The notes under the pieces: model-generated
Seen by the model: only the letters and a program-made list of their open reading frames with translations
The model's database searches: none
Told to the model about the DNA's origin: nothing
Shown: positions 1 to 7,771 of the stretch, piece by piece
How the letters are laid out: each line of letters starts with the position of its first letter
Numbering within the stretch: position 1 is the stretch's first letter
Made by a program: the position numbers and the translations under genes
Assembly: GCA_009840115.1 (NCBI GenBank)
Contig: VXOJ01000007.1
Location: 62,001-126,000 of the forward strand
Source: Gemmatimonadales bacterium
GTDB taxonomy: Bacteria > Gemmatimonadota > Gemmatimonadetes > Palauibacterales > Palauibacteraceae
Direction: 5' to 3'
DNA length: 64,000 nt

Positions 1-2
1 GC

Positions 3-1295
3 TCCCTGGGCGTGATCCGGGACGGCCGCCTTGTCCATGCGGCCGGCTACGGCACCGCCAACCTCGACCACGGCATCCCGAACGGCCCCGAGACCATCTA
101 CCGCATCGCGTCCGTCTCCAAGCAGTTCACGGCCGGCGCGGTCGCCCTGCTCGCCCTCCGGGGAGAGGTGGATCTGGATGCTCCCGTCCAGCGCTACGTC
201 CCCGAATTCCCCGACTACGCCGACTCTCCCACCGTCCGACACCTGATCCACCACACGTCCGGCGTGCGCGACTACCTCGGGCTCTTCACCCTGGCGGGGA
301 ACCGGAGCGAGGATTTCATCACGAATCAGGACATCCTCGACGCGATCCACCGACAGCGCGAACTCAACTTTCCTCCGGGCTCCGAGTACCTGTACAGCAA
401 CTCCGGCTACGTCCTGCTCGCCGAGATCGTGGCCGAGGTTTCGGGACAAAGCCTGAGGGAGTTCGCCCGGACCGAGTTCTTCGATCCTCTGGGCATGCCG
501 CGCACGCACTTCCACGACGACCACAACGAAGTCGTCCCCGGCCGGGCGACCGGTTATTCGCCCACCGATGACGGCTTCCGGATCAACATGACGACGCTCG
601 ACGTCGTCGGAGACGGCGGCATCTACACTTCGGTGGAGGAGTGGCCCGCATGGGACCGCAACCTCACCGAGGGCACGGTCGGCGGGCCCGAATGGGTCGC
701 GCTGATGCACGAACGGGGCGTGCTCACTTCCGGCGACACGATTCCCTACGCCTTCGGTCTCTCGCACGGCGAGCACCGGGGGCTGGCCACCGTCGGGCAC
801 AGCGGCTCGTGGGTCGGCTACCGCACGGGCATGTCCCGCTATCCTGACGCCGGCTACTCGTTCGTCGCCCTGTGTAACCGGTCGCGGAGCGATCCCATGT
901 CCCTGATCGCGAGCACGGCCGAGATCTACCTGGAAGACGCGATGGCCCCGCCCGAGGACGTCGCGGAAGGCGAGGACGAGGAGGCTGCGGAGGAAGAGGC
1001 TGCCGGGGAGGCTCCGCCGGACCACGACGTTCCGAATCGCGCGCGCTACGCCGGATCCTTCTACAGCCCGGAACTGCACGCCACGTATCGGATCGTGGAG
1101 GAAGGCGCCTCCGGGCTCATGCTGCACGTTGGGCGGCGGGACCCCGTCGCACTCGTGGCCGAAGCCGACGGACAACTCACGACCGAGGACGGGCCGACCC
1201 TCCGCTTCTCCGAACTCGTCGGCGGCCGGTACGAGGCGCTGATGGTGGACGCCGGGCGGGTCAGGAACCTGCGGTTCGCGCGGACGGAGGGATAG
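3..1295 (+). CDS. Serine hydrolase, beta-lactamase/S12 family (5' partial)
   Basis: Penicillin-binding-protein-like serine hydrolase, probably a D-Ala-peptidase or esterase. The catalytic SxxK is seen as SVSK near residue 38, the second motif as YSN in LYSNSGY, and the third as HSG in GHSGSWVGY. The frame is open to the window edge and reads SLGVIRDGRL before the first possible GTG at 12. In this family that strand comes after the N-terminus, so the gene continues upstream and its signal peptide is not visible. A strongly acidic Glu/Ala linker (about bases 950-1025) separates the catalytic domain from a C-terminal beta-rich tail of the kind often attached to such hydrolases. The substrate cannot be told from sequence. 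Confidence 0.85.
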   Translation, partial: SLGVIRDGRLVHAAGYGTANLDHGIPNGPETIYRIASVSKQFTAGAVALLALRGEVDLDAPVQRYVPEFPDYADSPTVRHLIHHTSGVRDYLGLFTLAGNRSEDFITNQDILDAIHRQRELNFPPGSEYLYSNSGYVLLAEIVAEVSGQSLREFARTEFFDPLGMPRTHFHDDHNEVVPGRATGYSPTDDGFRINMTTLDVVGDGGIYTSVEEWPAWDRNLTEGTVGGPEWVALMHERGVLTSGDTIPYAFGLSHGEHRGLATVGHSGSWVGYRTGMSRYPDAGYSFVALCNRSRSDPMSLIASTAEIYLEDAMAPPEDVAEGEDEEAAEEEAAGEAPPDHDVPNRARYAGSFYSPELHATYRIVEEGASGLMLHVGRRDPVALVAEADGQLTTEDGPTLRFSELVGGRYEALMVDAGRVRNLRFARTEG

Positions 1296-1384
1296 CGGGC
1301 CTGGCCGCGCGACTCCTCTCCGGCGGCAATCCCCAGATTCCGAAGGGCGACGGAGATGCGCCGGTACAGGACTACATCACGGCC

Positions 1385-1708
1385 ATGCCGGGCTGGAAAC
1401 GCGAGGTCGGTCGCCGCCTCGACGCGCTCATCGAGCGGAGCGTGCCCGATGTCCGCAGGGCGGTCCGCTGGAACTCGCCCTTCTACGGCATCGAGAACCA
1501 GGGCTGGTTCCTCTCGTTCCATTGTTTCACGCGGTACATCAAGGTGACCTTCCTCAACGGCGCCTCGCTGCGTCCCGCGCCGCCGGTCGAATCGAAGCAG
1601 GAGCAGGTGCGCTACTTCCACATCCACGAGGACGACGCACTGGACGAGGACCTCCTGACAGGCTGGCTCCGGCAGGCAGCGGCACTCCCGGGAGAGGACC
1701 TTTTCTGA
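1385..1708 (+). CDS. DUF1801 (YdhG-like) domain protein
   Basis: Small cytosolic protein of the DUF1801 family, function unknown. The family core is visible: PGWKREVGRRLDALI, then an RWNSPFYG strand and a YIKVTFLNG strand. Typical members begin several residues earlier, with a segment like PVQDYITAMPGW; this is encoded here from about 1340, but the frame holds no ATG, GTG or TTG between 1202 and 1385. Either the true start is a rare codon (CTG at 1301) or the ATG at 1385 is used and the first helix is lost. Its stop overlaps the next start by one base (TGATG), so translation is probably coupled to the reductase that follows. Confidence 0.7.
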   Translation: MPGWKREVGRRLDALIERSVPDVRRAVRWNSPFYGIENQGWFLSFHCFTRYIKVTFLNGASLRPAPPVESKQEQVRYFHIHEDDALDEDLLTGWLRQAAALPGEDLF

Positions 1709-2847
1709 TGATTGAATGGCTGGGCATCGGGCACCTGTTCGCGCTTTCCGGGACCGAAGCGCTTGCCGGCTTCCTCGCCCCGCTCGCGATCTGCGCCGCG
1801 TTCTTCGTAGTGCAACTCGCGCTGCCGGGGAGGCGGGTGCCCGGCTACGTCATCGACGCGGAGACCGGCGAGCCCCGCGGCTACCGGCTGAACGGCCTGC
1901 TGGTGTTCGTGCTCGCGGAACTTGTGTGGGCGCTCGAACTCACCGGGATGCCGCGAGACTGGTTCTACCGGTCCACCGTCTACCAGGTCGCGGGCGGCAC
2001 GGTCATGTGCCTGGTCTTCGCCCTCCTCGCCGTGTTCGGAGGGTCGCGCGGCAAGGTGAAGCGCCCGCTCGCCGCCCTCTGGGAAGGCCGCGTCCTCGAG
2101 CTTTCGTTCTTCAACGAACGCTTCGACGTGAAGATGTTCCTGTACGTCGTCGGCGGGACCATGCTTTCGCTGAACGCCCTCTCCGGAGCCGCGTACCACT
2201 ACGGCCTCTTCGGCGCGGACTCCAACCCCGGCGTCTTCCTGTACGCGGGGTTCCTCACGTTCTACGTCTTCGACTACTTCATCTTCGAGCGCGTCCAGCT
2301 GTACACGTACGACGTGATCCACGAGAAGCTCGGCTTCAAGATGATCTGGGGCGGAATCATGGTGTACGGGTGGCTCTATATCCTGCCGCTGTGGGGCCTG
2401 GCCGTGTACCCGGACCCGGGCTTCGCGGCGCCCTGGAGACAGGTGTGGTTGATCGGCGCACCCACGCTGTTCCTCATCGCATGGGGCATCACGCGCGGCG
2501 CCAACATGCAGAAGTACACCTTCAAGCGCTGGCCCGAGCGCAAGTTCCTCGGCCTCATCGAGCCCGAGTACATCGAGGCCGGCGACCGCAAGATCCTGTG
2601 CAGCGGCCTGTGGGGCGTCGCCCGCCACTTCAACTACCTGGGCGAGGGCTTCTTCTCCCTCTCCATCGCCCTCGTGTTCGGCTACTTCGCCAACCCCTGG
2701 GCCTGGACCTACTTCGTCTTCATCGTCGGACTGTTCATTTTCCGACAGCGCTTCGACGACCAGTACTGCGCCGAAAAATACGGCCCGGAGAAGTGGGCCG
2801 AGTACCAGGCGCGTGTGAAATATCGGATCATCCCCGGCATCTATTGA
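1708..2847 (+). CDS. ERG4/ERG24-type sterol reductase-like membrane protein
   Basis: Polytopic inner-membrane protein of 379 residues. Its C-terminal third carries the signature of the ERG4/ERG24 sterol C14/C24 reductase family: SGLWGVARHFNYLGE, then a membrane pair, then a C-x-KYG-x-W-x-Y-x-RVKYRIIPGIY terminus. In family members these regions form the NADPH and sterol binding core. About nine hydrophobic segments are visible. The ATG at 1708 overlaps the stop of the DUF1801 gene; the longer open frame upstream is simply the DUF1801 gene read out of frame. The signature favours reduction of a polycyclic isoprenoid or related ene-lipid, but the substrate is inference. No other sterol or hopanoid gene lies in this window. 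Confidence 0.75.
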   Translation: MIEWLGIGHLFALSGTEALAGFLAPLAICAAFFVVQLALPGRRVPGYVIDAETGEPRGYRLNGLLVFVLAELVWALELTGMPRDWFYRSTVYQVAGGTVMCLVFALLAVFGGSRGKVKRPLAALWEGRVLELSFFNERFDVKMFLYVVGGTMLSLNALSGAAYHYGLFGADSNPGVFLYAGFLTFYVFDYFIFERVQLYTYDVIHEKLGFKMIWGGIMVYGWLYILPLWGLAVYPDPGFAAPWRQVWLIGAPTLFLIAWGITRGANMQKYTFKRWPERKFLGLIEPEYIEAGDRKILCSGLWGVARHFNYLGEGFFSLSIALVFGYFANPWAWTYFVFIVGLFIFRQRFDDQYCAEKYGPEKWAEYQARVKYRIIPGIY

Positions 2848-2892
2848 TGCCCGGGCGCACGGCAGGCTATGCGCGAGGAGGCGGTGAAGAAG

Positions 2893-3618
2893 ATGCCATT
2901 AACGGACGGCTGGTCGAGGAGACGGTTTCTGGGGAGTGGCTCGGCGGCCGCCGCGGTTGCCGCCGTTTGGGGATGTGCACCCGACGAGGGGATGCCTGTG
3001 GGCGGGGGTAGGCCACCGGCGCCGCTCACCGGGGCTCGCCGGTTGCTTGCGGAGCCGGGTCCGATGCTTCCGCCCGTCCCGGCGATCCTGCTCACCGTGA
3101 ACGGCCGGCCCGGCGACCCGGACGAGATCTCGGTGCTGTGGACGTTCGTCGTGAGCGGCGACCCGCCCCAGATCGGGGTGAGCGCGGCCTTCGAGCACCA
3201 GGCGAGGGAACTCCTGGAGATCCACGACGAGTTCGTGCTGAACGTCCCGCTTGCATCGATGGTCGAGGCGTTCGACACCGTCGACATGAACTCCGGACGC
3301 GTGGCCGACAAGTTCGAACTCTCGGGGCTGACGAGAGGCGAGGCGACGGTCGTCGATGCGCCCACGGTGGAGGAGTCCCCGATCCACTGCGAGTGCCGGA
3401 TCTTCGACTCCCTCGAGGTGCCGCCCGAGCGGAAGATCTTCCTCGCGGAGGTCGTGGCGACGACCGCCATCGAGGGCGCGGTCGACGACGCCGGCCGCCT
3501 GATCGTGCCCGCCGTGGACTTCTTCGGGATGACCGCCGGGAGCGGCGAGCACTACACGATGGGCCGGCGGGTCGGCAACATCGGGATGACGGTCGGCCGA
3601 ACCGACATCAAGTACTGA
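2893..3618 (+). CDS. Tat-exported flavin reductase-like lipoprotein
   Basis: Flavin reductase-like FMN-binding split-barrel protein of about 241 residues. It starts with a twin-arginine signal (SRRRFLGSG) and a hydrophobic stretch ending in a lipobox (AVWGC), so it should be exported folded with its flavin and lipid-anchored. The body shows the family pattern: PVPAILLTVNG, then the EFVLNVP strand, and HCECRIFDSLEVP and AEVVA strands in the second half. An AGGAGG at 2877-2882 lies about ten bases before the ATG at 2893, which favours that start over the in-frame ATG at 2869. An extracytoplasmic NADPH flavin reductase is unlikely; a flavin-carrying or nitroreductase-like role is more plausible but unproven. 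Confidence 0.72.
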   Translation: MPLTDGWSRRRFLGSGSAAAAVAAVWGCAPDEGMPVGGGRPPAPLTGARRLLAEPGPMLPPVPAILLTVNGRPGDPDEISVLWTFVVSGDPPQIGVSAAFEHQARELLEIHDEFVLNVPLASMVEAFDTVDMNSGRVADKFELSGLTRGEATVVDAPTVEESPIHCECRIFDSLEVPPERKIFLAEVVATTAIEGAVDDAGRLIVPAVDFFGMTAGSGEHYTMGRRVGNIGMTVGRTDIKY

Positions 3619-3648
3619 CGGATCCAGCGCCGGCGTCTTGGGCGCTCT

Positions 3649-3720
3649 GCATGCAGGAACGGTATTAGCGGAAGCTGTCCATATCGATTACATTTCGATA
3701 CGTGATTAACGCATGCAGGA
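3649..3720. promoter_or_regulatory. Candidate operator/promoter region of the abiE module
   Basis: This AT-richer stretch precedes abiEi. It holds a perfect 6-bp inverted repeat, TATCGA (3682-3687) and TCGATA (3695-3700), with a 7-base spacer, and a 10-bp direct repeat GCATGCAGGA at 3649-3658 and 3711-3720. The second copy supplies the AGGAG ribosome-binding site for the ATG at 3727. AbiEi antitoxins are known to repress their own promoter through inverted repeats, so an operator is a reasonable reading. Which repeat is bound is not shown. Confidence 0.45.
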
Positions 3721-3726
3721 GTGGTA

Positions 3727-4554
3727 ATGACGTATCGTAATATAATAAGCCTCAGCGACACCGAGGCGTCATTCCTTACCACCTTGGCCGCGAGCGGGAA
3801 GCAGATCTTCGCAACAAAGGATGCGTACGATGTGCTTGGCGAAGGCAAGGCGACCAGGGATGCGTTGGCACGACTCGTTGATAAGGGCTGGCTGGAGCGT
3901 CTTGAGAAGGGGAAGTACCTCATCGTTCCACTCGAGGCCGGCCCCAGTCGCACTTGGACCGAGGACACCTACGTCATCGCGGGACACCTGGTGAGTCACG
4001 CCACGGTCGGCTACTGGTCTGCCCTCAACTACTGGAACCTCACCGAACAGATCCCCCGTGTTACGTACGTGCAGACGACCGCCCGCAAGGAACGCCGCAC
4101 ACCGCAGGTTCTCGGGATGCGGTTTCGGATCGTCCGGGTGAAGCCTCGGAAGTTCTTCGGTTGCCACGCATACCGTGCCGGACAATTCCGGGTCAAGGTC
4201 ACGGATCGCGAAAAAACGATCATAGATTGCCTCGACAGGCCCGAGCTAAGCGGAGGAGTGGCCCAGGTCAGCGAGGCACTGCTCGGAGGAGATGGCGACT
4301 TCGATTGGGACCTCATGACGAGTTATCTGCGCCGCTTTGGCTCCGGCGCGGTTGTGAAGCGGCTCGGGTTTCTTGTCGAGAGCGTTAAGCTGACCCATGC
4401 TCCGAAGCAGGCGATGCTGAATGAATGGCTGGATCTCCTCACTGCCGGCATCAGCCGACTCGATCCGTCCACTCCGAGAAAGCCTCATCGGATCGCCACT
4501 CGGTGGCGCATCGAAATCAATCTCCCGGAGGAAGGGCTCCGCGAGCAGACATGA
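3727..4554 (+). CDS. abiEi: AbiEi-family type IV antitoxin / transcriptional regulator
   Basis: Protein of 275 residues with the AbiEi layout. An N-terminal winged-helix segment (residues about 5-65, with DVLGEGKATRDALARLVDKGWLERLEKGKY) is followed by the antitoxin domain (HLVSHATVGYWSALNYW, then TDREKTIIDCLDRPELSGG). AbiEi proteins bind their own promoter and counteract an AbiEii nucleotidyltransferase. The ATG at 3727 has AGGAG six bases upstream, better placed than the GTG at 3721. The last four bases overlap the toxin start (ATGA). Base composition looks richer in A and T than the surroundings, suggesting transfer. The gene itself appears intact although its partner is broken. Confidence 0.88.
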   Translation: MTYRNIISLSDTEASFLTTLAASGKQIFATKDAYDVLGEGKATRDALARLVDKGWLERLEKGKYLIVPLEAGPSRTWTEDTYVIAGHLVSHATVGYWSALNYWNLTEQIPRVTYVQTTARKERRTPQVLGMRFRIVRVKPRKFFGCHAYRAGQFRVKVTDREKTIIDCLDRPELSGGVAQVSEALLGGDGDFDWDLMTSYLRRFGSGAVVKRLGFLVESVKLTHAPKQAMLNEWLDLLTAGISRLDPSTPRKPHRIATRWRIEINLPEEGLREQT

Positions 4555-5359
4555 TTCAGGACGCGGAGATCCGCCGACGCGCGCGAGCCGCGAGTGTCGA
4601 GCCTCGCATCGTAGAGTTGGATTACGCGCTCGGATGGGCCCTCCGAGGAATCGCGGGACACCGTTTTCTGGCGAAGCGGCTGATCTTCAAGGGTGGGACG
4701 ACTTCACAGCAACCCAGTGGTTTGGTTGGGAGGAGTTTGAGAAATCGGTCGGCGAGGCATTCGCAGCGGTTCAGGGGGCCAGCGGCATCGACTTCGCGGC
4801 CCGGGAACCGAAGCGGAGAGTCATTGACGACGAGTACGGGCGCGAGAGCCTCAAGTTCACTCTCTATTGGCGCGGACCGCATGCTTCGGGCGGATCTCCG
4901 CCCGGTCTTCGCCTCGACATCACGCGGAACGAAGTACTGACGTTCAGCCCCGTGTCGCGCCCGCTATTCCATCCCTTCTCCGACGCCGAGGATCTCGGAG
5001 AGAGCGAGTTGACGTGTTATGCCTTGGAAGAAGTCATGTCCGAGAAGGTCCGAGCCGTTCTCGGTCAACGGCTTCACGCCGTATCGAGAGATGTGTACGA
5101 CATCTTCTCGCTCCTGGAGCACGTGGATGAGCGGAAGGTACGAGTCAACCTCCCGCGGAAACTGCAGGCGAGAGAGGTCGAATTGGGGGTCATCGACCCG
5201 GGTCGTCTGCTGGAGCGCAGGGACGAGTTCCACGCTGACTGGGAGCGCAACCTGGCTCACCTGCTCCCTCCGGGCGCTGAGGAGGAGTTCGATGAGGTAT
5301 GGGATCCAGTGGTAGAATATGTGGGGCGGATGGCCACGGGGCTGGGTGATATGCCTTGA
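4551..5359 (+). pseudogene. abiEii: AbiEii nucleotidyltransferase toxin, internal deletion and frameshift
   Basis: The first part, in the frame of the ATG at 4551, ends with the AbiEii start region ELDYALGWALRGI and LIFKGGT. The rest of the family sequence resumes in another frame, from GAC at 4700, as DFTATQWFGWEEF and runs intact to the stop at 5359. In family members KGGT is followed by a stretch of the form LxKCYFxxYRFSEDLDFT. Here about 17 codons of it are gone, including the catalytic SEDLD Asp residues, and the junction at about 4697-4702 shifts the frame. Both halves are otherwise free of stops, so the lesion looks recent. The product cannot be an active nucleotidyltransferase unless the assembly is wrong. 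Confidence 0.82.
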
Positions 5360-5374
5360 GCGGCGCGAGCCACC

Positions 5375-5920
5375 TTAGCGTTCGTCCCTCTCCCACTCTT
5401 CCCTGAGGAGTCCGTAGTACACGTCGTCGACCCGCTCCTCCCGCAGCGTCCGGTGGCTGCGCAACGTCCCCTCGCGGGTCATGCCCAGCTTTTCCATCAC
5501 CCTCAGGGACGACGTGTTCCGCGCATCGGCGTACGCGTACACCTTCGCGAGCCCGCGCTCGCGGAACGCCCAGTCGACGACGGCGCGGGCCGCCTCCACG
5601 GTCAGACCTCGGCCCCAATGCTCCTTCGCGATCGAGTAGCCCAGTGCGCCCGTCGCATGCTCGGCGTCGATCCTGATGCCGATGCCGCCGATGACCTTGC
5701 CTGCCAGGACGATCGCCCACACCGGCCACTCGTCCGGGGACGTGAGGATCCGCCGCGCGACGAACTCCTCCGCGTGTTCCCTGAGGTAGGGCACCGGCAC
5801 CGGCAGGTATCGGGCCCACTCCGGGTCGCGGGCGAACTCGAATATGTCGTCCACGTCTTCCAGACGGTGCGGCCGGAGCAGCAGCCGCTCCGTTCTGATC
5901 TCGAACTCTCGTGTCTCCAT
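5375..5920 (-). CDS. GNAT acetyltransferase, RimJ/RimL type
   Basis: GCN5-related N-acetyltransferase of 181 residues in the RimJ/RimL subgroup, which acetylates protein N-termini or small amines with acetyl-CoA. The start IRTERLLLRPHRLEDVDDI is typical. The acetyl-CoA loop is seen as KEHWGRGLTVEAARAVVDWAF, followed by the DARNTSSLRVMEKLGM helix that marks this subgroup. It lies convergent with the abiE remnant and just downstream of the TRAP transporter genes, about 50 bases from dctM, so it may be read from the same leftward transcript. The substrate is unknown. Confidence 0.88.
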   Translation of the reverse strand: METREFEIRTERLLLRPHRLEDVDDIFEFARDPEWARYLPVPVPYLREHAEEFVARRILTSPDEWPVWAIVLAGKVIGGIGIRIDAEHATGALGYSIAKEHWGRGLTVEAARAVVDWAFRERGLAKVYAYADARNTSSLRVMEKLGMTREGTLRSHRTLREERVDDVYYGLLREEWERDER

Positions 5921-5972
5921 CGTCCGGTCCCAGGGTCATGCCGTTCACGAAACGATCCGTGGCTCAGACCCT

Positions 5973-7247
5973 TCAGTACCCGAGCAGTTCCGGCAGGAAC
6001 AGGACGACGTCGGGCAGGAACGCGATGGCGACTGTGAGCGCCAGCATGAGCGCGAGGTAGGGCCAGAGCGGGCGCGCGACCTCGGCCGGCTCCACGCCTC
6101 CCACCGAACAGGCCACGAGCAGGCTCACGCCGACGGGCGGCAGGAACACGGAGATTCCCTGCGTGGCGACGATCACGGCGCCGTAGTGCACGGGGTCGAT
6201 CCCGAGTTGCGTCGCGAGGGGCAGCAGGATCGGCGTCAGCAGGACGACCGCGGGCACGCCCTCGAGGATGGCGCCGAGCGGAAGGAAGACGAGGATTGTG
6301 AGGAGCATGAAGCCGATCTGCCCGCCCCCGGTCCCCACGACGGTCGACGCGAGCGTCTGTGGCAGCTGCAGGACGGCGAGGACCCAGCCGAGGAGATGCG
6401 CGGCGCCGACGACGAACAGCACCATCCCCGACACGACGGCGGTCTGGACGACCTTCTGCCACAGCTCCGCGAGGGTGAGGGATCGGTACACGAGTCCAGC
6501 CAGGAGCAGCGCGTAGGCGACGGCGACGGCGGCGGCCTCCGTGGGGGTGAAGAGTCCGAAGCGGATGCCCCCCAGGATGACGACGATCATGAAGAGCGGG
6601 AGCACCGCGTCGAGCGTCGCGCGGCGGAGTTCGGCGATCGAGGCGCGCTCCCCGCGCGGCCACCCTTCCCTCCGCGCCTGCCACCCGATCTGCGCCATCA
6701 GGCCTGTGGCGATGAGGAGCGCGGGCACGACCGAGGCGACGAACAGGGCGCCGATGGAGACGTTGCCGATGACGCCGTAGACGACCATCACAATGGCGGG
6801 CGGGATGAGGATCCCCATGCCGCACGCGGCCGAGACAATCGCCGTGGCGCGCGCCCGGCCGTACCCGTTCGCGGTCAACTGGGGCACCATGATGCCGCCG
6901 ACGGCGGCCGCGTCCGCAGACGTCGAGCCCGACACGCCGGAAAAGAACACCTCGGCCATGACGACCACCTGCCCGAGCCCTCCGGGGAGGTGGCCCACGA
7001 GTGCGCGGGCCAGCGTCACCAGGCGGCGGCTGATCCCTCCGACATCCATCAGATAGCCGGCGAGGATGAACAGGGGCACCGCGAGCATGGGGAACGAGTC
7101 CATCCCCGCGACGATCTGCTGCGGGATGACGACGAGCGGGAGATCCGCCACCACGATGGCGATGACGGCCGCAATTGCGAGCGCGAATCCGATGGGCACG
7201 GCCGCCAGCACCAGGAGGCCGAAGACGCCGAGGAGGAGCCCGCCCAT
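5973..7247 (-). CDS. dctM: TRAP transporter large permease DctM
   Basis: Large membrane subunit (424 residues) of a tripartite ATP-independent periplasmic transporter, driven by a sodium or proton gradient. Around twelve hydrophobic segments are visible, with family motifs MLAVPLFILAGYLMD, the SGSTSADAAAVGGIMVPQL segment, and LIPPAIVMVVYGV. The ATG at 7247 follows the dctQ stop with one-base overlap (TGATG); the much longer open frame upstream is antisense or out-of-frame reading of dctQ and was not used. It works with DctQ and the binding protein DctP encoded just upstream. The solute is not predictable; members take up organic acids and related carboxylates. Confidence 0.93.
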   Translation of the reverse strand: MGGLLLGVFGLLVLAAVPIGFALAIAAVIAIVVADLPLVVIPQQIVAGMDSFPMLAVPLFILAGYLMDVGGISRRLVTLARALVGHLPGGLGQVVVMAEVFFSGVSGSTSADAAAVGGIMVPQLTANGYGRARATAIVSAACGMGILIPPAIVMVVYGVIGNVSIGALFVASVVPALLIATGLMAQIGWQARREGWPRGERASIAELRRATLDAVLPLFMIVVILGGIRFGLFTPTEAAAVAVAYALLLAGLVYRSLTLAELWQKVVQTAVVSGMVLFVVGAAHLLGWVLAVLQLPQTLASTVVGTGGGQIGFMLLTILVFLPLGAILEGVPAVVLLTPILLPLATQLGIDPVHYGAVIVATQGISVFLPPVGVSLLVACSVGGVEPAEVARPLWPYLALMLALTVAIAFLPDVVLFLPELLGY

Positions 7248-7771
7248 CAGCCGACCTCCCCGGTCGAACCCGGTTGCCGGGCCACGGCTGGCGCGGACGT
7301 CCTCCCACCCTCGCCTGCCCCTCCGACAAGCAGGTGGATCACCATCAGCACGCCGGACACCGGCGCCGCGGCGTAGACGAGCGCGACAGGCAGGTTCAAC
7401 GCCGCGGAGCGCTCTCCCATCGTGAGGTCCATAAGGGCGATGCCCGTGCCGATGAGGACGAGCGCGAACAGCAGCACGACCGCCGCCGCGACCCTCTCCA
7501 CGGCCTTCTCCGCGAGCGGAGGCAGCCGCCCCGTGACCTGGTCGAAACTGAAGTGAGACCGCCGCGCCACCGCCAGCGACGCACCGAGGAGCGAGAGCCA
7601 GATGAAGCAGAAGCGCGACACCTCCTCGCTCCACGGATTCGGCCAGGCGAAGAGGTACCGCATCAGTACCTGCAGGAGAACGACGTCGCAGACCGCGATC
7701 AGCAGGACGCCGACGGCGCACGTCTCGAGCGTGACCAGCACCCGGTCGAGCGACCGCAGCCGCTTTGTCAC
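7247..7771 (-). CDS. dctQ: TRAP transporter small permease DctQ
   Basis: Small membrane subunit of 174 residues with four hydrophobic segments. It has the family features LLQVLMRYLFAWPNPWSEEVSRFCFIWL at the first-second helix junction and a conserved basic-aromatic stretch RRSHFSFD. It bridges the periplasmic binding protein and DctM. Its start overlaps the dctP stop by four bases and its stop overlaps the dctM start by one, so the three subunits are translationally coupled. A Gly/Arg-rich C-terminal tail of about 25 residues extends past the last helix. Confidence 0.92.
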   Translation of the reverse strand: MTKRLRSLDRVLVTLETCAVGVLLIAVCDVVLLQVLMRYLFAWPNPWSEEVSRFCFIWLSLLGASLAVARRSHFSFDQVTGRLPPLAEKAVERVAAAVVLLFALVLIGTGIALMDLTMGERSAALNLPVALVYAAAPVSGVLMVIHLLVGGAGEGGRTSAPAVARQPGSTGEVG

